41,446 nt of DNA from Telmatospirillum sp. (GCA_020248985.1 JADCGL010000037.1:1-41446); one strand, 5' to 3'; numbered from the stretch's first letter, positions 1 to 12,291 are shown. The notes: a model not told the origin generated them from the letters alone. Program-made: numbers and translations.

Positions 1-52
1 ATTTGACGACCGCTTCGATGGTCTTGGTCGGGCCGGGATTGAACGGAGGCAT
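1..52 (-). CDS. N-terminal fragment of an unidentified protein
   Basis: A leftward gene starts with ATG at 52 and runs off the left edge, so only 17 codons (MPPFNPGPTKTIEAVVK) can be read. A good Shine-Dalgarno sequence, AGGAG, lies about 12 bases upstream on the minus strand, which supports a true start. The fragment is too short to assign to a family. It follows the photolyase gene in the same direction after a 110-bp gap, so it may belong to the same transcript. No conspicuous hairpin was seen in that gap. Confidence 0.5.
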   Translation of the reverse strand, partial: MPPFNPGPTKTIEAVVK

Positions 53-162
53 CTGTGAAGGGGTACTCCTGAAAGCGACAACACGACGAGGCGGCACCTG
101 CCGCCCGATCGGACGCACAAACTACTGAAAATCGCGCGCGCGCGCCATGGGGGAATTGGCCA

Positions 163-1683
163 CTAAAGCCGATCCAGAAACGCCTGGGCCTCGGCCACAA
201 TCGCTGCTTGGCGTTCTGGCGACCAGCCTGCCAACGTGCGATAGGGCATCGCCATGCGCGGATTGCCAGCAAGGCGCTCTTTCTGGCGGATCAGAAACGC
301 CCAATAAAGATAGTTGAACGGGCAGGCCTTGGGGCCCGTCTTCTGTTTCACCTCGTAGGCGCAACCGCCGCAGAAATCCGACATGCGGTCGATGTAAGCC
401 CCCGACGCCGCGTAGGGTTTCGAGGCCATCTTGCCGCCGTCGGCAAACACGGCCATGCCGAGCGTGTTCGGCATCTCGACCCATTCGTACGCATCGGCAT
501 AGACAGCCAGATACCAGCGCTCGATTTCGCGCGGTGCGATCCCCGCCAGCAACGCGAAATTTCCGGTCACCATCAGGCGTTGGATATGGTGCGAATAGGC
601 GTAGCGCTTGGTCTGGTCGATCGCCTGGGCCAAGCAGCGCATCGGCGTTTCGCCGCTCCAGTAGAAATCCGGCAGTCGTCGCGTTGCTTCGAGCGCATTG
701 GCGTCCGCGTAGTCCGGCATCAGCGTCCAATAGACGCCGCGCACATACTCGCGCCAACCCAATATCTGGCGCACAAAACCTTCGACCGCGTTGAGCGGGG
801 CCGTCCCTGTGCGAAACGCCGCTTCGGCCGCCGCACAGATTTCGTGCGGACTCAGCAAACCCAGATTGAGCGGCGGGGCAATCAGCGAATGGAACAGGAA
901 GGGCGCACCCGCGCGCATCGCATCCTGGTAGTCGCCGAATTGCGGCAAGGCGTTGGCGATGAAATCGTCGAGCGCTTGCAGCGCTTGCGCGCGCGTGACC
1001 GGCCAGCCGAATTCGTCGAGTGTGCCGAAATGCTCGTCGAAATATCTCTCGACCAGCGCCATCACCGCGCGCGTGGTGGCGTCGGGTTCAAAGCGTCGGC
1101 GTGCTGGCGTTGTAACGGCGGCCGGCAGCTTCTTGCGATTCTCGGCGTCGAAATTCCAGTCGCCGCCGACAGGATTATCGCCGTCCATCAGGATCGCGTG
1201 CGCGCGCCGCATCTCGCGGTAGAAATGCTCCATGCGCCAGCCGCGCCGCCCCTTGGCCCACTGCGCAAACCGCGCGCGGCTCGCAAAAAACCGGTCGTCG
1301 GCGAACAATTCGACCGGGCAGCCGGTCGCTTCCTGCCAGTTCTCCGCCATTTTCAGCACACGCCATTCGCCGGGCTCGGTCGCGGCGATGCGCGTGGGTC
1401 GGTGGCGTTCGACCGCACGAACGATCTCGGCCGTGAGCGAGCCGGTATTGGCCGGATCGTCGAGGGCGACATAGTCGACCGCAATCCCGCGCGCGCGCAG
1501 CTCGGCCGCGAAATGCCGCATCGCGGAAAGCACGAGCACGATCTTCTGTTTGTGGTGGCGAACGTAGGTCCCTTCGTTCGCCACCTCCATCATCAGAACG
1601 ATATCGTTCGCCGGATCGAGATCGCGCAGTGCCGACAATCCCGCCGACAGCTGGTCGCCCAGCACGATGCGAAGCGTTTTCAC
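163..1683 (-). CDS. Fe-S bacterial cryptochrome/(6-4) photolyase (CryPro/PhrB class)
   Basis: This is a 506-residue FAD-binding photolyase-related protein. It is the class that repairs (6-4) UV photoproducts or acts as a blue-light receptor. It opens with [13 protein letters not shown], the usual start of this class. The four cysteines that hold the [4Fe-4S] cluster fall at C350, C438, C441 and C454, the same numbers known for Agrobacterium PhrB. The FAD pocket region ([25 protein letters not shown]) is intact. The GTG start at 1683 was chosen because it gives the family length and overlaps the stop of the upstream DUF2256 gene (GTGA), so the two are probably translationally coupled. A longer in-frame reading upstream is just the shadow of DUF2256. 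The neighbouring phytochrome genes support a light-response role. Repair versus signalling cannot be decided from sequence. Confidence 0.93.
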   Translation of the reverse strand: MKTLRIVLGDQLSAGLSALRDLDPANDIVLMMEVANEGTYVRHHKQKIVLVLSAMRHFAAELRARGIAVDYVALDDPANTGSLTAEIVRAVERHRPTRIAATEPGEWRVLKMAENWQEATGCPVELFADDRFFASRARFAQWAKGRRGWRMEHFYREMRRAHAILMDGDNPVGGDWNFDAENRKKLPAAVTTPARRRFEPDATTRAVMALVERYFDEHFGTLDEFGWPVTRAQALQALDDFIANALPQFGDYQDAMRAGAPFLFHSLIAPPLNLGLLSPHEICAAAEAAFRTGTAPLNAVEGFVRQILGWREYVRGVYWTLMPDYADANALEATRRLPDFYWSGETPMRCLAQAIDQTKRYAYSHHIQRLMVTGNFALLAGIAPREIERWYLAVYADAYEWVEMPNTLGMAVFADGGKMASKPYAASGAYIDRMSDFCGGCAYEVKQKTGPKACPFNYLYWAFLIRQKERLAGNPRMAMPYRTLAGWSPERQAAIVAEAQAFLDRL

Positions 1684-1835
1684 GGCTTCGCGGCCGGAGC
1701 CGCGCGGCGGCAGCGTTCCGAGCAGTATTTGACGTTCGCCCAATCGCGCGCCCATTTTTTGCGCCAGGCAAACGGCTTGCCGCACTGGAGGCAAGCTTTT
1801 GTCGGCAAATCGGCTTTGAGACGCATTTTCGGCAT
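1680..1835 (-). CDS. DUF2256 small zinc-finger-like protein
   Basis: A 51-residue protein starting [20 protein letters not shown]. It carries the DUF2256 pattern: CxxC near the start, the block [11 protein letters not shown], and CSERCRR near the end. The four cysteines suggest a metal-binding knuckle. DUF2256 genes are known to sit next to photolyase/cryptochrome genes, and here the stop codon overlaps the photolyase GTG start. The ATG at 1835 is preferred. The ATG at 1826 (MRLKADLP) is also possible, and neither has a strong ribosome-binding site. The function is not known; a helper role for the photolyase is an inference from linkage. Confidence 0.85.
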   Translation of the reverse strand: MPKMRLKADLPTKACLQCGKPFAWRKKWARDWANVKYCSERCRRAAPAAKP

Positions 1836-2190
1836 GGCGACGAAAGATTTCGTTCGGCAGCAAGCACCTGTCAACCGGTGCCCTTTCGAAACCCGCGGAA
1901 AAATTGTCGGCGGGAAAGCCAGAAAACCGATATAATCGAAAAGTAGGGCCGCATTTCGCCCGGGCGAATGTTTTTGTTTCCATGCGACCCGCCCGCGCGA
2001 ACGACCGAACTTTCGAAGAATTTCCGCATCACCGCGACGCCGCAGCTTCGCCCAAAAAGAGGAAGACGCGACGCCGGTCGATTGCCGCACGCGCGGCTAC
2101 AACCGAGACGAGGTAACCAGTTCAGATGGCTACCATTAGAGAAAACTTCAGCAGATCGTCGGCGCCGCGCAGCTGCCGCGCGGCGATGCC
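1836..2190. promoter_or_regulatory. Divergent intergenic region of the light-response block
   Basis: This 355-bp spacer separates the leftward DUF2256/photolyase pair from the rightward heme oxygenase/phytochrome pair. It contains a perfect TATAAT at 1931-1936 on the plus strand without a well-spaced -35. A perfect 14-bp palindrome, TTCGCCCGGGCGAA, follows at 1955-1968. On the minus strand TTGACA occurs at about 1873-1878, some 40 bases before the DUF2256 start. The right end carries a 22-codon reading frame, listed separately. Longer reading frames across the spacer have no recognisable protein character and were left out. Confidence 0.5.
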
Positions 2191-2194
2191 GTGA
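2126..2194 (+). CDS. Possible 22-codon leader ORF before heme oxygenase
   Basis: ATG at 2126 opens a 22-residue frame (MATIRENFSRSSAPRSCRAA, then MP) whose TGA at 2192-2194 overlaps the GTG start of heme oxygenase at 2191 as GTGA. A GAGG sequence at 2110-2113 lies 12 bases upstream, slightly far. The overlap is the same type used between real genes throughout this window, so this could be a leader peptide that couples translation into the heme oxygenase gene. It has no similarity I recognise and no obvious codon-run typical of attenuators, so it may be fortuitous. Confidence 0.35.
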   Translation: MATIRENFSRSSAPRSCRAAMP

Positions 2195-2796
2195 TCCAAG
2201 CGGTTCGCGCCACCGACGACGATTGTCTCGCACCGATCGCATGCCGAGAGGCCCTGCGCCTCGCAACCCAAGAACCGCATGCGCGACTGCATCGGCATAC
2301 CGGGTTCGCCGCCGTCGCCGACGGCACCATCGACATGCCGGCCTATCGAATGATGCTCGTGCGGCTTTACGGTTTCTACCGGCCGTTCGAGCGCGCACTC
2401 GCGGCCGCGCCAATGCGCACGCAATGGCTCGCAGCCGACCTCGTCTGGTGCGGCGTCGATGTATCCGCGCACGCGCGTATTCCTGAATGCCGAACCATGC
2501 CACCCCTGCCCAGTCGGGCAACGCAGCTCGGTGCGCGCTATGTGGTCGAAGGTTCGGCCCTGGGCGGGCGCCAACTTGCGCGCGGCCTCGACCGGCTGCT
2601 CGGTCGAGACTGCGCCGATGGCCGCCGCTTCTTCGCTGGGCGCGGCGCCGACACTGGCCACGCGTGGGCCAATTTCACCGCCGAACTGGCCGCCCACGAC
2701 GCCGAGTCTGCCGCTCGCACAAACCTTGTCGCCGCCGCCGTTGCGACCTTCGCCGCTTTCGAAACCTGGCTCGCCGATTGGAGCGACGCAGCATGA
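2191..2796 (+). CDS. bphO: Biliverdin-producing heme oxygenase (bacteriophytochrome-linked)
   Basis: A 201-residue heme oxygenase that would open heme to biliverdin, the chromophore of the phytochrome encoded next. The family pattern LRLATQEPHARLHRH gives the proximal heme ligand as H30. YGFYRPFE and the glycine-rich distal helix segment YVVEGSALGGRQLAR are typical. The start is GTG at 2191; no in-frame ATG fits well. It overlaps a small upstream frame (GTGA), and its own stop overlaps the phytochrome start as ATGA, so the two products are probably made together. This is the classic bphO-bphP arrangement. The assignment is strong; the exact start is less so. Confidence 0.9.
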   Translation: MIQAVRATDDDCLAPIACREALRLATQEPHARLHRHTGFAAVADGTIDMPAYRMMLVRLYGFYRPFERALAAAPMRTQWLAADLVWCGVDVSAHARIPECRTMPPLPSRATQLGARYVVEGSALGGRQLARGLDRLLGRDCADGRRFFAGRGADTGHAWANFTAELAAHDAESAARTNLVAAAVATFAAFETWLADWSDAA

Positions 2797-5420
2797 CCGC
2801 GACTTTTCCCGGGCAGAGCCCGCCCGATTTCACGAACTGCGACCGCGAGCAAATTCACATTCCGGGCGCCATTCTGCCGCACGGCGCGATGCTCGTGATC
2901 GACAACGCGACGCTCGAAGTGCTGCAGATCGCCGGCGATACGGCAGGCCTGCTCGGCGTCGCGCACGCAGATCTTTTGGGTCGGTCGATCGCGGACATCT
3001 TCAAGGCGCAGCAGGTAGAGCACCTGCGCGCGCTGTGCGCCAATCTGCCGCTGCTGCGCCCACGGCACATGCTCGATCCGCAGATGCGCGTTGCCGCCGA
3101 CCTGCCGCTCGACGCGAGCCTCCACCGCAGCGACGAAACGCTGGTTCTCGAGTTCGAGGCGGCGGACATTTCCGACCGCTTTGCGGCAGACCCGCTCGCC
3201 GCCGTCCAGGAAATGATCGAGGGACTCGACGGTGCCGCTTCGATCGTGGAGCTGTGCCAGACGGCAGCCGAACGCGTGCGCAATCTTGCGGCCTACGACC
3301 GCGTGCTCGTCTATCGCTTCATGGAGGACGGCTCGGGCTGGGTGATCGCGGAAAGCAAACGCGACGGACTCGAGGCGTTCCTCGACCTGCACTATCCGGC
3401 CGCCGACATTCCGCAGCAGGCGCGCGCGCTCTACGTGAAGAACGGTTTGCGCCTCATCACGCAAGTCAATTACGAACCGGCCCGTCTCGTGCCGACGGAC
3501 AATCCCCGCACCGGCAAACCGCTCGACATGAGTCAGGCCATGCTGCGCGACGTGTCGCCGGTCCATCGCCAATATCTGCGCAACATGGGCATCGACGCGT
3601 CGATGTCGATCTCGATCATCAGCGGCGGCGCCTTGTGGGGCCTCGTGGCCTGCCACCACTACTCCCCGCGCCGCCTGCCGCGGCATCTGCGCGCGATCTG
3701 CGAGCTGTTCGGCTCGATGTTCTCCTACCAGGTCGAAGCGTTCGAGAAGCGCGAGCAGTTCACCGAGCGTATGGCGAGCCGCCTCGTGCTGCAGAAGCTG
3801 ATGCTGAATCTCGCCGGCGCCGACGAATACGCGCACGGCCTGACCGAACAGTCGCCCAACCTGCTCGACTATATCCACGGCGGCAACACTTCGCTCGCAG
3901 GGCGTCGCCAGGGCGGAGTGGCTGTTAGCATCAAAGGCGCCCTCACGTATCTGGGCACGACGCCGAAGAAAGACCAGATCGAACGCATCGTCGCGTGGCT
4001 GAGCGTGAAGATGCGGGACACCGAAGGCGTCTACGCGACCGACCGTGTCGGCGAATGCTGGGAACCGGCCAAGGAATTCGCCGACGTCGCCTCGGGCCTG
4101 CTCGTCATTTCAGTCTCCCCAAATCCGTCGGACTTCATTCTGTGGTTTCGCCCCGAGCTGGTGGGCACTGCCGCTTGGGCGGGACAGCCGACGAAAGGCG
4201 TCGCGCACGGCGCCGCCGCCGAGGGAGCCAACAATGACGTGCTGACGCCGCGTAAATCTTTCGAGGTGTGGAAAGAAACAGTGCGAGGCCGCGCCCTGCC
4301 GTGGTCGCAGAGCGATCTCGACGCGGCGCGCGACTTGCGCACTTCGCTGCTCGACGTGGTCTTGCGACGAATCACCGAAGCCGCGCGCGAACGCAAACTG
4401 GCCGCCGACCGCGACCAGCTGTTGATGGCCGAACTCGACCACCGCGTGAAAAACACGCTCGCGAACATCGCCGCCCTCGTCATCCAGACGAGTGCCAGCG
4501 CCAACTCCCTGTCGACCTTCGTCGAGGGCCTTGCCGCGCGCATCCAGTCGATGGCCAAAGCCCACAGCCTCTTGTCCCAAAGCCGGTGGGAGGGCGTGTC
4601 GATCAACAATCTGCTGATGGAGGAGCTCGCCCCTTATGTAAGCGGCAGTGCGACGCTGGAAATCGTCGGTCCGGACGTGGTTCTGACGTCGAAATCGGCG
4701 CTGGCGCTGTCGCTGGCGATCCACGAACTCGCCACCAATGCAGCCAAATACGGCGCGCTTTCCGCGCGCGAAGGCCGGATCGCGATACGATGGGCGCTGG
4801 CCGACGGCGGCGGCCTCGATCTCAGCTGGCGCGAAACCGGCGGCCCGGCGGTCGCACCGCCGACGCGCCGCGGCTTCGGCTCGACGCTAATCGAACGCGC
4901 GCTTGCCATGGAAACGGACGGGCAAGCGACGCTGCACTATCTGCCCGAAGGCGTGCTCTGCGAAGTGGCCCTGCCGCCGGCATCGCTTGCGGCGAGTGGT
5001 CCGGCCGGACCGCCGCCAGTCCCAGGCTTTGCGAGCACCCAGCCAGACCCCAAGAAAACCGCCAAGGGGATACGCGTTCTTGCAATCGAAGATTCGTTCA
5101 TGGTGGTCAGCATGCTCGAGCTTGTGTTCGACAGTTTCGGCTGGACGATGGTCGGCCCGGCGGCGCGTGTGGCCCAAGCGCTGACGCTGATCGAAACCGA
5201 AACCGTCGATGCGGCGCTGCTCGACGTCAATCTCGACGGCGAAATGTCGTGGGACGTCGCCGCCGCCCTGCAGGCCCGCGGCATCCCGTTCGTGCTGAGC
5301 ACGGGCTACGAGATCGGCCAGCTTCTACCCGACACGCTTAAGCACGTGAAATTCGTGCGCAAACCCTACAATGTCGATGAACTCGAAAAGGCGGTTCTGG
5401 ACGCGATCAAAAGCCGCTGA
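2793..5420 (+). CDS. bphP: Bacteriophytochrome hybrid histidine kinase (PAS-GAF-PHY-HWE-REC)
   Basis: An 875-residue red/far-red sensor. PAS (about 15-115) carries the biliverdin-binding cysteine C16. GAF (about 135-300) carries PAADIPQQAR with D205, and H258 in PVHRQYL. PHY (about 315-500) carries the tongue motif PRKSF at 486-490. The output is an HWE-type kinase: phosphoacceptor H550 in ELDHRVKNTLAN, N-box HELATNAAKYGAL from H644, and WRE at 679-681. A receiver domain (about 760-875) follows, with acidic pair E766/D767, phospho-Asp D811, T837 and K857. The GAF motif has Ala where PASDIP has Ser, and the pyrrole-water Asp is kept. The start overlaps the heme oxygenase stop (ATGA). No separate response regulator is adjacent, so the fused receiver may be a sink or relay. 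Output partners are unknown. Confidence 0.95.
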   Translation: MTATFPGQSPPDFTNCDREQIHIPGAILPHGAMLVIDNATLEVLQIAGDTAGLLGVAHADLLGRSIADIFKAQQVEHLRALCANLPLLRPRHMLDPQMRVAADLPLDASLHRSDETLVLEFEAADISDRFAADPLAAVQEMIEGLDGAASIVELCQTAAERVRNLAAYDRVLVYRFMEDGSGWVIAESKRDGLEAFLDLHYPAADIPQQARALYVKNGLRLITQVNYEPARLVPTDNPRTGKPLDMSQAMLRDVSPVHRQYLRNMGIDASMSISIISGGALWGLVACHHYSPRRLPRHLRAICELFGSMFSYQVEAFEKREQFTERMASRLVLQKLMLNLAGADEYAHGLTEQSPNLLDYIHGGNTSLAGRRQGGVAVSIKGALTYLGTTPKKDQIERIVAWLSVKMRDTEGVYATDRVGECWEPAKEFADVASGLLVISVSPNPSDFILWFRPELVGTAAWAGQPTKGVAHGAAAEGANNDVLTPRKSFEVWKETVRGRALPWSQSDLDAARDLRTSLLDVVLRRITEAARERKLAADRDQLLMAELDHRVKNTLANIAALVIQTSASANSLSTFVEGLAARIQSMAKAHSLLSQSRWEGVSINNLLMEELAPYVSGSATLEIVGPDVVLTSKSALALSLAIHELATNAAKYGALSAREGRIAIRWALADGGGLDLSWRETGGPAVAPPTRRGFGSTLIERALAMETDGQATLHYLPEGVLCEVALPPASLAASGPAGPPPVPGFASTQPDPKKTAKGIRVLAIEDSFMVVSMLELVFDSFGWTMVGPAARVAQALTLIETETVDAALLDVNLDGEMSWDVAAALQARGIPFVLSTGYEIGQLLPDTLKHVKFVRKPYNVDELEKAVLDAIKSR

Positions 5421-5448
5421 TGCGAGCCCGCATGTCGGCCGCCGACCG

Positions 5449-6996
5449 TCACTCCCACTCGATCGTGCCCGGCGGTTTCGACGTCACGTCGTAGACCACG
5501 CGGTTGATGCCGCGCACTTCGTTGATGATGCGCGTCGCCACGCGCGCCAGGAACGCATGTTCGAACGGGTAGGATTCGGCCGTCATGCCGTCGGTCGAGG
5601 TCACGGCGCGCAGCGCGCACACATAGTCGTAGGAGCGGCCGTCGCCCATCACGCCGACGGTTTTGACCGGCAGCAGCACGGCGAAGGCCTGCCAGATTTC
5701 GTCGTAGAGACCGGCCTTGCGGATCGCGTCCAAATAGACCGCGTCGGCTTTGCGCAGGATCTCGAGTTTTTCGCCCGTGATCTCGCCGGGGATGCGGATC
5801 GCAAGGCCCGGGCCCGGAAATGGATGGCGGCCGACGAGGCTTTCGGGCAAGCCCAATTCGCGGCCCAAGGCGCGCACCTCGTCCTTGAACAATTCGCGCA
5901 GCGGCTCGACCAATTTCATGCGCATGCGCGCGGGCAAGCCGCCGACATTGTGGTGCGACTTGATCGTCACCGACGGCCCGCCGGTGAAGGACACGCTTTC
6001 GATGACGTCGGGATAGAGCGTGCCTTGCGCGAGGAAATCGGCCCCGCCGACTTTCTTGGCTTCTTCCTCGAACACGTCGATGAAGGTCGCCCCGATGATT
6101 TTTCTCTTTGTTTCGGGGTCCGAGATTCCTGCGAGTTTGTCGAGAAAATCGCGCTGCGCATTGCGATGCACGAGCGGGATGTTGTAATGGCCGCGAAAAA
6201 GCTCGACGACTTGGTCGGCTTCGCCCAGGCGCATGAGGCCGTGATCAACGAGGATGCAGGTCAATTGGTCGCCGATCGCCTCGTGCAGCAGCACGGCGGC
6301 CACGGAAGAATCCACGCCACCCGACAGGCCGCAAATCACACGGCCTTTGCCGACCTGCGCGCGGATCTTGGCAATCGCTTGCTGGCGGAAGGCCGCCATC
6401 GTCCAGTCGCCTTTGAGGCCTGCGACGCGGTGCGCAAAATTGCGCAGCAACGCGGCCCCGTGCGGCGTGTGCACGACTTCGGGGTGGAACTGCACGCCGT
6501 AGAAATGCCGCTTGTCGTCGGCGATCGCGGCAAAGGGTGCCCCTTCGCTGGTCGCAACCGCGCGGAAGCCCGGCGGCAACGCGGTCACGCGGTCGCCGTG
6601 GCTCATCCACACTTGTTCGCGCCCACCCTTGGGCCATACGCCGTCGAACAATGCGCAGGTATCGTCGATCGAAAGCTCGGCGCGGCCGAATTCGCGGTGG
6701 TCGCTGCCTTCGACCTTGCCGCCCAATTGCGCGCACATCGTCTGTTGGCCGTAGCAAATGCCGAGCACCGGCAATCCGGCTTCGAACACCCATTGGGGCG
6801 CGCGCGGCGTGTGGCTTTCGGTGACCGAGGCGGGCCCGCCCGACAGGATGATCGCCTGCGCGCCGAAGCTGCGCATGCGTTCTTCGGGCGCGTTGAACGG
6901 CATCACTTCGCAATAGACGCCGCTTTCGCGCACGCGGCGCGCAATGAGCTGGGTCACTTGGCTGCCGAAATCGAGAATGAGAAGCCGGTCGCTCAA
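5449..6996 (-). CDS. guaA: GMP synthase (glutamine-hydrolysing)
   Basis: A 515-residue enzyme that aminates XMP to GMP using glutamine and ATP. The class I glutamine amidotransferase half has its catalytic triad at C81 (GICYGQQ) and H171/E173 (FHPEV). The ATP-pyrophosphatase loop SGGVDSS lies at 225-231. The C-terminal dimerisation domain ends with the canonical PPGTIEWE. The length is standard. It is the last gene of a leftward train that also encodes guaB. The gap to the preceding acetyltransferase gene is 36 bp. It converges with the phytochrome gene across 28 bp. Confidence 0.97.
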   Translation of the reverse strand: MSDRLLILDFGSQVTQLIARRVRESGVYCEVMPFNAPEERMRSFGAQAIILSGGPASVTESHTPRAPQWVFEAGLPVLGICYGQQTMCAQLGGKVEGSDHREFGRAELSIDDTCALFDGVWPKGGREQVWMSHGDRVTALPPGFRAVATSEGAPFAAIADDKRHFYGVQFHPEVVHTPHGAALLRNFAHRVAGLKGDWTMAAFRQQAIAKIRAQVGKGRVICGLSGGVDSSVAAVLLHEAIGDQLTCILVDHGLMRLGEADQVVELFRGHYNIPLVHRNAQRDFLDKLAGISDPETKRKIIGATFIDVFEEEAKKVGGADFLAQGTLYPDVIESVSFTGGPSVTIKSHHNVGGLPARMRMKLVEPLRELFKDEVRALGRELGLPESLVGRHPFPGPGLAIRIPGEITGEKLEILRKADAVYLDAIRKAGLYDEIWQAFAVLLPVKTVGVMGDGRSYDYVCALRAVTSTDGMTAESYPFEHAFLARVATRIINEVRGINRVVYDVTSKPPGTIEWE

Positions 6997-7032
6997 AGCA
7001 TGTCCTTTCCGAAATGCGTGACGAAAACTGCC

Positions 7033-7613
7033 CTAGCCGAAGCGCTGCGGGCGGACAAGGGCCTCGGCGGCGAGATCGGGCCAGCCATAGGCCGCTTGGC
7101 GCACGCGCACGCCCCACAATTCTTCGTCGCGGTCGGCCACGTAGCTGCCGCCGAGCCGTTCGTAGAAATAGCGCGCCGGATTGTCGTGCAAGACCCACAC
7201 GAAAGCCTGGCCCATGCCGCGCTCGCGCAAGGCGGCGAAGGCGCCGTCGAGCAGCATGCGCCCGATGCCCTGGTCCTGACTGTCGGGATGCACATAGAGC
7301 GTGAAGACCTCGCCGGGCCCGAGCCCGCCCGTCGCTTTGAGGAACGGGGCCGCAGCCGGCCGGTCTTCGATGCGCGCGCGCCCGAAACTCGTGAGGCCCA
7401 CGACGGCGCCTCGCGCGTCGAGCGCCACCAGGATCGGGCAATGCAGACCCTTGTGGCGGATCTGGTAGGCCCATTCCGACGTCTGCTTGTCGTACGACAT
7501 GCCGGTGAGTGCGCGCGGCGGCAGCAGGCCCGCATAGGTCGTGCGCCAGGCATCGACATAGACGCGTGCGAGCCCCCGCGCGTGGCCGAGCGTGGCGCGG
7601 TGGAGGGCAATGC

Positions 7614-7617
<4 letters not shown>
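7033..7617 (-). CDS. GNAT-family N-acetyltransferase
   Basis: A 194-residue single-domain GNAT protein that would move an acetyl group from acetyl-CoA to an amine. The beta4/motif A region VFTLYVHPDSQDQGIGRMLL contains the Q/R-x-x-G-x-G/A acetyl-CoA loop as QDQGIG. Motif B follows with NPARYFYERLGG. The ATG at 7617 overlaps the TGA of rsmB (ATGA), and guaA follows after 36 bp, so it lies inside the guaB-guaA train. The substrate is unknown. Its place between rsmB and guaA makes a translation-related amine substrate possible, but this is only suggested by context. Confidence 0.85.
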
Positions 7618-10501
<2,884 letters not shown>

Positions 10502-11152
10502 TCAGCCCTTGAAGCCGGTCGAAACCAGGAACAGTTCCGACGACTCCGCGCGGCTCGAAGGCGGCTTCATGCGCACGACTTTGGCAAAATGGCGCTGCGC
10601 ATGTTTGATGAGCGCCTGTTCCTCCTGGCCTTGGCGGAACTTGGTCACGAAATTGCCGCCGGGACGCAAGACCGCGACCGCAAAATCGATGGCGGCTTCC
10701 ACAAGCGCGGCAATGCGCAGATGGTCGGTCTCGCGGTGCCCCGTGGTGGACGGCGCCATGTCGGAGAGCACGAGATCGACCTTGCCGTCGAGCAGCGCTT
10801 CGATCATGCCGGGCGCTGCGGGATCGAGGAAATCGGCTTTCAGCACGTGCGCGCCCGCCAGCGGCGCCATCTCGAGAATGTCGAGCGCGATGACCTTGGC
10901 GCAGCCGCGCTCGACGGCCACTTGCGTCCAGCCGCCGGGGGCCGCACCAAGGTCGACGACCTTGGCACCCGGCTTCAGGAATTTGTATTTGGCGTCGATC
11001 TCGATGAGCTTGAACGCGGCCCGGCTGCGATAGCCCTGATCCTTTGCCATGCCGACGTAAGGGTCGTTGAGCTGGCGCGAAATCCATTGCTGCTGGGCCG
11101 TCGTGCGGCCCTTTGCGGTCTTGAGCTTCACATAGAGGCGGCGTTCGGTCAT
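10502..11152 (-). CDS. rlmE: 23S rRNA 2'-O-ribose U2552 methyltransferase RlmE (FtsJ/RrmJ)
   Basis: A 216-residue FtsJ-type methyltransferase. The N-terminal block ending WISRQLNDPYVGMAKDQGYRS is typical of bacterial RlmE. The SAM site is VVDLGAAPGGWTQV (66-79). The catalytic acid lies in LSDMAPSTTGH (D131) and the catalytic lysine in FVTKFRQG (K171). It methylates U2552 of 23S rRNA at a late stage of 50S assembly. The ATG at 11152 overlaps the ppx stop (ATGA). Its partner genes here are ppx upstream and guaB downstream. Confidence 0.95.
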   Translation of the reverse strand: MTERRLYVKLKTAKGRTTAQQQWISRQLNDPYVGMAKDQGYRSRAAFKLIEIDAKYKFLKPGAKVVDLGAAPGGWTQVAVERGCAKVIALDILEMAPLAGAHVLKADFLDPAAPGMIEALLDGKVDLVLSDMAPSTTGHRETDHLRIAALVEAAIDFAVAVLRPGGNFVTKFRQGQEEQALIKHAQRHFAKVVRMKPPSSRAESSELFLVSTGFKG

Positions 11153-12168
11153 GCGCGCGCGCCCGCCATGAGCCCCAGCAGAATGCCCTCGCGCAAACCG
11201 CGATCGGCTACGCGCACATGCGGGACCGGCCACAGGCCGCAGATACCTTCGAGAATGGCGCAACCGGCGACCAGAAGATCGGCGCGCTCGCTGCCGATGC
11301 ATGGATTGCCCGCCCGCGCCGCAAAATCGGCCGCCGCGAGCTTGGCCGACAACCCGCGGATCGTCGTCAACGCGAGCAGCGAACCGTCCACGCGGTCGCG
11401 CTGGTAGCGCGGCAGTCCCATCGCCAGCGCCGACAGCGTGGTGACCGTGCCGGACGGGCCCAGCATATCGACGCGGCCCGCCGCCACCTCGGCCGCAATG
11501 GCGTGGCGCTGTTCGAGCGGGGCAAGCGCTGCTGCCACGCGCGCGACCATTGCGGCGTAGATCTCCGGCGCCACGCACTCCGCTCCCAGCGCCTCCCCGA
11601 CCGACACCACGCCGAACGGCAAGGACACAAAATCGACCATCGACCAACCGCGGGCGCCGTTGGCGAGCCACATCACCTCGGTGCTGCCGCCGCCGATGTC
11701 GAACATCACCGCATGCGGGCGTGCCGGATCGAGCAGCTGCGCGCAGCCGGCAACGGCCAGCGTCGCCTCTTCGGCCGGGGTGATGGCCTCAAGTCGGAGG
11801 CCCGTTTCGGCTTCGATGCGTGCAAGGAAAGCCTGGCCGTTCAAGGCCCGCCGGCAAGCTTCGGTCGCCACACCGCGAAAACCAACGCAGCGGCTGCGCG
11901 CGAGCTTGGCGGCACAGACCTGCAGGGCGTCGAGCGCACGCGCCATCGCCGCATCGCCCAACCGGTTGTCCTGCGCCATGCCTTCGCCGAGCCGCACGAT
12001 GCGCGAGAACGCATCGACCACGCGGAACCCGTCGCCGGCGCGCTTGGCGATCAGCAGGCGGCAATTGTTGGTGCCGAGATCGATGGCGCCGAACAATTCG
12101 CCCGCAGCGTCGGCGCCGGCCGTACCGGCCGCACTCCGGCCCCCGCGTGTTTCCGCCAAACTCTCCAC
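11149..12168 (-). CDS. ppx: Ppx/GppA-family phosphatase
   Basis: A 339-residue member of the sugar-kinase/Hsp70/actin fold family that hydrolyses inorganic polyphosphate or pppGpp. The phosphate-1 loop AIDLGTNNCRLLI (about 28-40) and the phosphate-2 loop FDIGGGSTEV are intact, and the general-base region PAEEATLAV is present. It is the short two-domain form, without the HD-like C-terminal extension of E. coli Ppx. The start is GTG at 12168 and no strong ribosome-binding site is visible. It leads the train ppx-rlmE-guaB-rsmB-GNAT-guaA. Polyphosphatase and guanosine-pentaphosphatase activity cannot be told apart from sequence. Confidence 0.9.
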   Translation of the reverse strand: MESLAETRGGRSAAGTAGADAAGELFGAIDLGTNNCRLLIAKRAGDGFRVVDAFSRIVRLGEGMAQDNRLGDAAMARALDALQVCAAKLARSRCVGFRGVATEACRRALNGQAFLARIEAETGLRLEAITPAEEATLAVAGCAQLLDPARPHAVMFDIGGGSTEVMWLANGARGWSMVDFVSLPFGVVSVGEALGAECVAPEIYAAMVARVAAALAPLEQRHAIAAEVAAGRVDMLGPSGTVTTLSALAMGLPRYQRDRVDGSLLALTTIRGLSAKLAAADFAARAGNPCIGSERADLLVAGCAILEGICGLWPVPHVRVADRGLREGILLGLMAGARA

Positions 12169-12291
12169 AACCGCCCGCCCCGATGCTGCCCCGAAAACCC
12201 GCGCGTGCGCGGGACTTAGTGCCGTCTTGCAGACAAGGCTACAGGCTGCACGAATTTAGTGCAAACGCACCGGCAAGCCCCGTCGCGGCAT

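Noticed and set aside
208-1935. Long plus-strand open frame opposite the photolyase gene
   Set aside because: It is Arg/His-rich with no domain and is explained by GC-rich codon bias of the true gene on the other strand; the same holds for many long shadow frames in the window.
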